Of a stretch of DNA of 64,000 bases, positions 59,280-64,000 are shown one piece after another; positions within the stretch are counted from its first letter, which is position 1, and each line of letters starts with the position of its first letter. The position numbers and the translations under genes are program-made. Source of the stretch: Microbacterium sp. SORGH_AS_0969. Its GTDB lineage: Bacteria; Actinomycetota; Actinomycetes; Actinomycetales; Microbacteriaceae. The stretch lies in assembly GCF_030818255.1 (NCBI RefSeq), contig NZ_JAUTAG010000001.1:2914001-2978000 (forward strand), read 5' to 3'. The notes under the pieces were generated by a model. The model had not been told where the DNA came from and made no database searches. It saw only the letters and a list, made by a program, of their open reading frames with translations.

Positions 59280-60258
59280 GTGCTCACACGCCGCCGCGCC
59301 GCCCTGTCGGTCTCCGCCGCCGCGCTCACCCTCGCCCTGCTCTCGGGGTGCGCCGTGACAGCTCCGTCTTCGGCATCCATCGCCTCCACCACCGTCGAGT
59401 CGGCGTACGGTGAGGTCACCGTGCCCCAGCAGCCCGAGAGGATCGCCGCGGTGTCGTACGACACCCCGTGGCAGCTGATGTCGCTCGACGTGAAGCCCGT
59501 CGCCACGATCGACTACTCGCGGTGGGCCGACAGCTTCACGACCGCGCAGATGGACTGGATCTCGGATGCCGCGACCGTGGGAACTTTCGGCGAGATCAAC
59601 TTCGAGGCCCTCACCGCCGCCCGCCCCGACGTCATCATCGGCACGGCGGATGAGATCGATCAGGCGACGTACGAGAGGCTCAGCGCCATCGCCCCGACCG
59701 TCGTGACCGGCGGCGTCGATCGCGGCGACTGGCAGAGCATCACTCGGCAGACCGCCGCCGCCACCGGGACGACCGCGACCTGGGAGGCCGAGAAGGCCGC
59801 GTTCGAGAAGCTCCGCGACGACACCAGGCAGACCTACCGCGACGTGATCGAGGGGAACCGCTGGATCAACTTCTCGTTCGGCGACGAGCCCGGGCAGTTC
59901 TCGGTCCAACTGCCCACCGGCTCGACCGGCGATCTCGTGGTGAACGAGATGGGACTCGCGTATGGCCCCGGTGCGGCTTTCGCTGCCCGACACCGACGGC
60001 CGCGGATACACGGCTCTGCCGCTCGAGCAACTGCCGACGGTGTTCGACGGCGTGACCGTCGCACTCACCTTCTCCTCCGCGGACGGCACCCCCGATCCCA
60101 CCGTCAGCGAGATCGTGAATTCGCCGCTCTTCCAGACACTGCCCGTCGCGCAGAGCGGTCACGTGTACGGGATGCGCTCGACCGTGACCGACTACGTCAC
60201 CGCGCAGGATTGGGTACACGAGCTCGTCGACACGGTGCTCGAGCCGTTGCAGAAGTGA
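59280..60258 (+). pseudogene. Iron-siderophore substrate-binding lipoprotein, frameshifted at a C run
   Basis: Class III binding protein with signal sequence and lipobox LLSGC. Residues 1-229 read from GTG 59280 (VPQQPERIAAVSYDTPWQLM, ARPDVIIGTADEIDQATYER, FSVQLPTGSTGDLVVNEMG). At 59966-59969 (CCCC) the frame slips by one base: dropping one C gives AYGPVRLSLPDTDGRGYTAL, and the remaining 97 residues run to TGA 60258. Unshifted, translation would run into the permease gene. Either an inactivating or phase-variable slip, or a sequencing error. The TGA overlaps the permease start. Confidence 0.85.
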
Positions 60259-61286
60259 CCGGTGCGGCCGTCCGGGAACGCCCGGGCGTTCGGCGCCCTC
60301 GGGCAGCGCGCGTCGCCGTCGGCACCGCGATCGTCCTGGTCGGTCTCGCGCTCGCGGTGGCCGAGCTGTGCGTCGGTGAGCCGATGCTGACGCCGGCTCG
60401 TGCGCTCGGTCTTCTCGTGCATCCCGACGGATCGCAGACCGCGCTCATCGTGCACACGCTGCGGCTCCCGCGGCTCGTGCTGGCGGTCGCCGTCGGCGCG
60501 GCTCTCGCGATCTCCGGCGTGGTGATGCAGGCGCTCACGCGGAACCCCCTCGCCGAGCCGGGCATCCTCGGGGTCAACGCGGGAGCGTCGCTGGCGGTGA
60601 CCTTCGCCTTCGTCGTCCTGGGCCTGCGCGGATTCGGTGTGACATTGGCGGTCGCCGCGGTGGGGGCGGCGGTGGCCGGCCTGCTCGTCGCTCTGCTCGG
60701 CGGCGTCGGGCGCTCGGCATCCGCGGCACGGCTCGTGCTGGCCGGCGTCGCCTTCACCGCCGTCGTCTCGGGTCTCACCCAGGCCGTGAGCCTCGTCGAC
60801 CCCGGGCAGTACGCTCGCATCCGCGTCTGGGAGGCCGGATCGCTCGCGGCTCGCGACACACCGACGGCCCTGCTGGTGACGGGCGTGATCGCTGCGGGGG
60901 TGATCCTCGCTCTGTCGATCGGGCCCGGGCTGAACCTGCTGATGCTGGGCGACGACACCGCTCAGGCCCTGGGCGGACGAGTGACGCGCGTGCGCGTGGC
61001 GGGTCTCGTCGCCGTCGTGGTGCTGTGCGGAACGGCCACCGCGGCGATCGGGCCCGTCGCCTTCGTCGGGCTCCTCGTCCCGCACGCCGTCCGGGCGTTC
61101 ACCGGTGCCGATCAGGTGCGCGCTCTCTGGGCGAGTCTCGCCGCCGGGCCCGTGCTGCTGTTGGTCGCCGATCTCCTCGCCCGGACGGTCGCGGCGCCAG
61201 CGGAAGTACCCCTCGGGGTTGTCACGGCGTTTCTCGGGGCTCCCGTCCTCATCGCTCTGGTGCACAGATATCGGAGACCGGTGTGA
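60255..61286 (+). CDS. Ferric-siderophore ABC transporter permease (FecCD family), second locus
   Basis: 343-residue permease: LRLPRLVLAVAVGAALAISG, VVMQALTRNPLAEPGILGVN, LLMLGDDTAQALGG, GPVAFVGLLVPHAVRAFTGA and VPLGVVTAFLGAPVLIALVH. GTG 60255 overlaps the binding-protein TGA. FepD/FecC-like. Confidence 0.93.
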   Translation: MTGAAVRERPGVRRPRAARVAVGTAIVLVGLALAVAELCVGEPMLTPARALGLLVHPDGSQTALIVHTLRLPRLVLAVAVGAALAISGVVMQALTRNPLAEPGILGVNAGASLAVTFAFVVLGLRGFGVTLAVAAVGAAVAGLLVALLGGVGRSASAARLVLAGVAFTAVVSGLTQAVSLVDPGQYARIRVWEAGSLAARDTPTALLVTGVIAAGVILALSIGPGLNLLMLGDDTAQALGGRVTRVRVAGLVAVVVLCGTATAAIGPVAFVGLLVPHAVRAFTGADQVRALWASLAAGPVLLLVADLLARTVAAPAEVPLGVVTAFLGAPVLIALVHRYRRPV

Positions 61287-62299
61287 CGGCCATCGTGCGC
61301 GTGCCCCCGCGTCTGCGTCGACGGCGACTGCTCGCCGCGGTCGTCGTCGGGGGAGTCCTCGTCGCGTCGGTGTTGGGCACGCTGACCCTCGGCGACCTCG
61401 GCGTCACCCCCACGGGAGCGCTGGCAGCACTCGTCGGCGCGGGCGATGCGGGCACGGTGCTCGTCGTGCAACAGTGGCGTCTGCCCCGGGCGGTGCTCGG
61501 CATCGTGGTCGGCGCCCTCCTCGCGCTCTCGGGTGCGCTGTTCCAGACGGTGACGCGCAATCCCCTCGGAAGCCCCGACATCCTCGGCTTCTCCGTCGGC
61601 GCGTTCACCGGAGTTCTCGCGGTCACCCTCGCGGGCGCGACCTCGGTCCTCGCGTTGACGGGCGGTGCCATCGGGGGTGGCCTGGTGGCCGCCGTCCTCG
61701 TCTTCGTCCTCTGTGCGCGTGCGGGATTCGGGGGTGTCGCGGTCGTGCTCACCGGCATCGGCGTCAGCGCGATGCTCGCCGCCGTCAACGTGGTCCTCGT
61801 GGTACGTCTCGACGACGTGCGCGCCCGTGCTGCAGCTGTCTGGGCGACGGGCTCGCTCAACGGGGTCAGCGCCGACGGCATCCTCCCCGCGGTGCTGAGC
61901 CTCGCGTCCGGGGCCCTCGTCATCGCGGCCCTGGCGCGTTCCCTGCATCTGCTCGAATTCGGCGACGAGCGGGCCACGAGTCTGGGCGTTCGCCCGACCT
62001 GGCTGCGGTGGGCGGCCATGGTGATCGGGGTCGCGCTCATCGCCGTGGCCACCGCCGTCGCCGGCCCCGTCGGATTCATCGCCCTGGCCGCTCCCCAGAT
62101 CGCGCGTCGCGTCTGGCTCACCGGCACGATCCCGTTCGCCGCCTCGGCGTTCGTGGGGGCCGCGCTTCTCGGCGCGAGCGATCTGATCGCCTCCCGCGCG
62201 CTTGCCCCCGTCATGCTGCCGACGGGCCTCGTGACGGTCTGCCTCGGAGGCGTCTATTTGGCCTGGCTGCTCACCTCGCGAGAAAGGACCCGTCGATGA
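61283..62299 (+). CDS. Ferric-siderophore ABC transporter permease (FecCD family), second locus
   Basis: 338-residue partner permease: WRLPRAVLGIVVGALLALSG, FQTVTRNPLGSPDILGFSVG, LLEFGDERATSLGVRPTWLR, GPVGFIALAAPQIARRVWLT and LPTGLVTVCLGGVYLAWLLT. FepG/FecD-like. 4-nt overlaps on both sides; no ATPase gene follows. Confidence 0.93.
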   Translation: MTAIVRVPPRLRRRRLLAAVVVGGVLVASVLGTLTLGDLGVTPTGALAALVGAGDAGTVLVVQQWRLPRAVLGIVVGALLALSGALFQTVTRNPLGSPDILGFSVGAFTGVLAVTLAGATSVLALTGGAIGGGLVAAVLVFVLCARAGFGGVAVVLTGIGVSAMLAAVNVVLVVRLDDVRARAAAVWATGSLNGVSADGILPAVLSLASGALVIAALARSLHLLEFGDERATSLGVRPTWLRWAAMVIGVALIAVATAVAGPVGFIALAAPQIARRVWLTGTIPFAASAFVGAALLGASDLIASRALAPVMLPTGLVTVCLGGVYLAWLLTSRERTRR

Positions 62300-63132
62300 C
62301 TGTTCGAGACGATCGCCCAGGATACGAGGCGCGTGTGGTCGCCGTGTCCCGGGTCACGCCGCACATGGTGCGCGTGACCCTCGGAGCGATCGGCGGTCTC
62401 GACGGATCCCGGCTGCCGGATGCCGGGCCGGCGGACGAGTTCTTCGGTCTGTGGGTGCCGGTGCCCGGCGCGCAACCCGTCAAGAGGTACTACACGGTGC
62501 GGCATCACCGCGCAGACCGTGGTGAGATCGACGTCGACCTGCTCCTGCACGGCGCGGGCCCCGCGACAGAGTGGGCCGCCCGCGCCGCTGTCGGAGACAC
62601 CGTCGCTTTCGACGCCCCGCGCGGGCATTATGCCCCGCCGCCCGATACGTCGAGCCTGCTCCTCTGCGGCGACGCGACGGCGCTCCCTGCTCTCGGGCGC
62701 ATTCTCGAGGAACGGCTGCCGCATCGGGAGGCGCCCCCGGCGACGCTCGTCATCGGCGTCGATGATCCCGCCGACCGCTCCGACCTGGCCGTACGCCCGG
62801 GCGACGACGTTCTGTGGTGCTCGTCGGAGGACCTCGTCGACGAGACGCGACGCCGGTGCGGATTCGATCCGACCGCGTACGTCTGGTTCTCGGGAGAGGC
62901 CGCCGACATGAGGGCTGTTCGCGCGCGGCTGCGCCGAGAGCTCGGCATCCCTGCCCAGCGGTGGACGACGATGGGCTACTGGCGTCGTGACAGCGAGCGC
63001 TGGTCTGCCCGTCTCGACGCGGCAGGGCCCGCGTTCAAGGCCGCGATCGACGAGGTGCTCGCGGCACCGGTCGACGAGGAGACGCAGGCCGACCTCCTCG
63101 AGGAGCTGCTGTCGTCGAAGGGTCTGTTGTGA
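62296..63132 (+). CDS. Siderophore-interacting protein (ferric reductase)
   Basis: 278-residue SIP/ViuB-family flavoprotein that reduces iron off imported siderophores with NAD(P)H. FAD domain: VTPHMVRVTLGAIGGL, RYYTVRHHRADRGEIDVDLL, GPATEWAARAAVGDTVAFDA; C-terminal SIP domain: LLLCGDATALPALGRILEER, YVWFSGEAADMRAVRARLRR, GYWRRDSE. ATG 62296 overlaps the permease stop. It completes a path from uptake to iron release. Confidence 0.94.
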   Translation: MTVRDDRPGYEARVVAVSRVTPHMVRVTLGAIGGLDGSRLPDAGPADEFFGLWVPVPGAQPVKRYYTVRHHRADRGEIDVDLLLHGAGPATEWAARAAVGDTVAFDAPRGHYAPPPDTSSLLLCGDATALPALGRILEERLPHREAPPATLVIGVDDPADRSDLAVRPGDDVLWCSSEDLVDETRRRCGFDPTAYVWFSGEAADMRAVRARLRRELGIPAQRWTTMGYWRRDSERWSARLDAAGPAFKAAIDEVLAAPVDEETQADLLEELLSSKGLL

Positions 63133-63395
63133 CGCCGGATGCCGGTGCGGACGGCGTCGCGGCGCATCACGGGAGCGATGAGGAGGATCCCTCCATTCGA
63201 TGGGGGCATCCTTTGGCCTTGTCATCTGTACGTGCCCCGGCCTACTAGGCTGTAAAAGCACTGTGCTCGGGCATCCCTCCGAGCGCGTGTCGACCGTGAG
63301 GCCGCACTCGTGGCATCCACCGGTCGAGAAGACCGCGGGTGCCTCCGCCCCCGTGGCCGAACAAATGGGCGACCAGAAATCGCAAGGAGGCGCGG

Positions 63396-64000
63396 TGAGC
63401 GACGCGGGAACGCAGAACGACAAGGCCACCCTCACGGTGGGGGGCACCACCGCCGAATTCCCGGTGCTCCGGGGAACCGACGGCATCCCGAGCATCGACA
63501 TCGCGTCGCTGACGAAGCAGACCGGCCACACGACGCTCGACTACGGCTTCGTGAACACCGCGTCGACGAAGTCCGACATCACGTACATCGATGGCGACCA
63601 GGGCATCCTGCGCTACCGCGGGTACCCGATCGAGCAGCTCGCGAAGAACAGCACCTATCTCGAGGTGGCCTGGCTGCTGATCTACGGCGAACTGCCGTCG
63701 GCATCCGAACTCGCCTCGTTCGACGAGCGCATCCGTCGTCACACGCTTCTGCACGAGGACCTCAAGCGGTTCTTCTCGTCGCTGCCCCCGACCGCGCACC
63801 CGATGTCGGTGCTGTCGGCGGCCACCGCGGCGCTCTCGACCTACTACGAGTCCGAATCGGACCCGCACAACCCCGAGCACGTCGAGTTGAACACGGTTCG
63901 CATGCTCGCGAAGCTCCCGGTGATCGCGGCCTACGCCCACAAGAAGAGCATCGGGCAGGCTTTCCTGTACCCCGACAACTCGCTCGGCTTCGTCGACAAC
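63396..64000 (+). CDS. gltA: Citrate synthase (3' end beyond window)
   Basis: First 201 residues of a type II citrate synthase, condensing acetyl-CoA and oxaloacetate. GTG 63396 follows AAGGAGG; the protein opens VSDAGTQNDKATLTVGGTTA and continues with LDYGFVNTASTKSDITYIDG, GILRYRGYPIEQLAKNSTYL, EVAWLLIYGELP and AYAHKKSIGQAFLYPDNS, a textbook GltA N-terminal half. No stop before the window ends. The 263-nt gap before it (63133-63395) holds no gene I can support; a weak TTGTCA...TACTAG promoter-like pair lies at 63219-63248. Confidence 0.96.

Noticed and set aside
63182..63194. GGAGG-N3-CCTCC hairpin after the reductase gene
   Set aside because: Five-base stem with no T tract; not a convincing terminator.
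63245..63940. 231-codon minus-strand open frame over citrate synthase
   Set aside because: Shadow of gltA, which has a clear GTG start, AAGGAGG and citrate synthase motifs on the plus strand.

Overview
The window is a high-GC actinobacterial chromosome segment. Very high GC, many GTG starts, abundant gatgcc/gcatcc hexamers, a TANNNT box 6-7 nt in front of many start codons (leaderless transcripts), an NrtR-type Nudix regulator with nadABC, and IdeR/DtxR-type iron boxes all point to Microbacteriaceae, most likely Microbacterium. This taxonomic call is an inference from style and gene content; no 16S gene is present. No phage, transposase, integrase, CRISPR array or tRNA was seen.

Layout. 1-5.3 kb: 3' part of ychF, then an accessory stretch bounded by two copies of the last 25 nt of ychF. 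It holds a small membrane protein, a HigBA toxin-antitoxin pair behind two perfect operators, scrambled fragments of ychF and of an ADP-ribosylglycohydrolase gene, and a leucine-rich-repeat protein. A YefM-YoeB pair and an intact ADP-ribosylglycohydrolase follow. 5.4-17.2 kb: mostly housekeeping, with a frameshifted D-Ala-D-Ala carboxypeptidase, a lipoprotein, CsbD, aldose epimerase, a zinc-ribbon protein, flotillin, an Fpg/Nei glycosylase, a PfpI-like protein, a 45-aa Cys-tailed peptide, an MFS exporter and an ABC exporter whose C-terminus runs into repeats. 17.2-23.7 kb: a minus-strand operon nrtR-nadA-nadB-nadC-cysteine desulfurase-glycosyltransferase for de novo NAD synthesis. 23.8-27.6 kb: a MarP-like membrane serine protease, then a three-gene overlapping cassette (small helical protein, large protein with a secretion-like N-terminus and an alpha/beta-hydrolase-like C-terminus, lipoprotein).

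27.6-32.7 kb: glycine cleavage operon gcvT-gcvH-gcvP behind a tandem glycine riboswitch; gcvT carries a 336-nt in-frame insertion of four 84-nt hairpin-bearing repeats. 32.7-34.0 kb: an AbiEi-like/PD-(D/E)XK nuclease-like gene bracketed by two related, very long hairpins. 34.0-43.8 kb: a peptide/oligopeptide ABC importer (two substrate-binding lipoproteins, two permeases, one fused ATPase), with a CPBP protease and a PH-like membrane gene on the opposite strand. 44-50.2 kb: typA, a hairpin repeat array, DUF2200, an XRE-cupin regulator facing azlCD, a small membrane protein, fdxA and dapC.

50.2-63.1 kb: iron acquisition. A minus-strand operon encodes a siderophore-binding lipoprotein, two FecCD permeases, an ATPase and a heterodimeric ABC exporter-fold pair whose nucleotide sites are degenerate in complementary ways. 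Two overlapping AraC-type regulators sit in the middle. A plus-strand operon encodes a frameshifted binding protein, two more permeases and a siderophore-interacting reductase, but no ATPase. Both operons have an iron box. The window ends inside citrate synthase (gltA).

The most interesting signals are the hairpin-bracketed nuclease-like gene, the family of 25-nt hairpins whose stems co-vary around a fixed loop and which have invaded or extended coding sequences, the ychF-end repeats bounding accessory genes, the secreted-effector-like cassette at 25-27.6 kb, and the complementary decay of the ABC pair.
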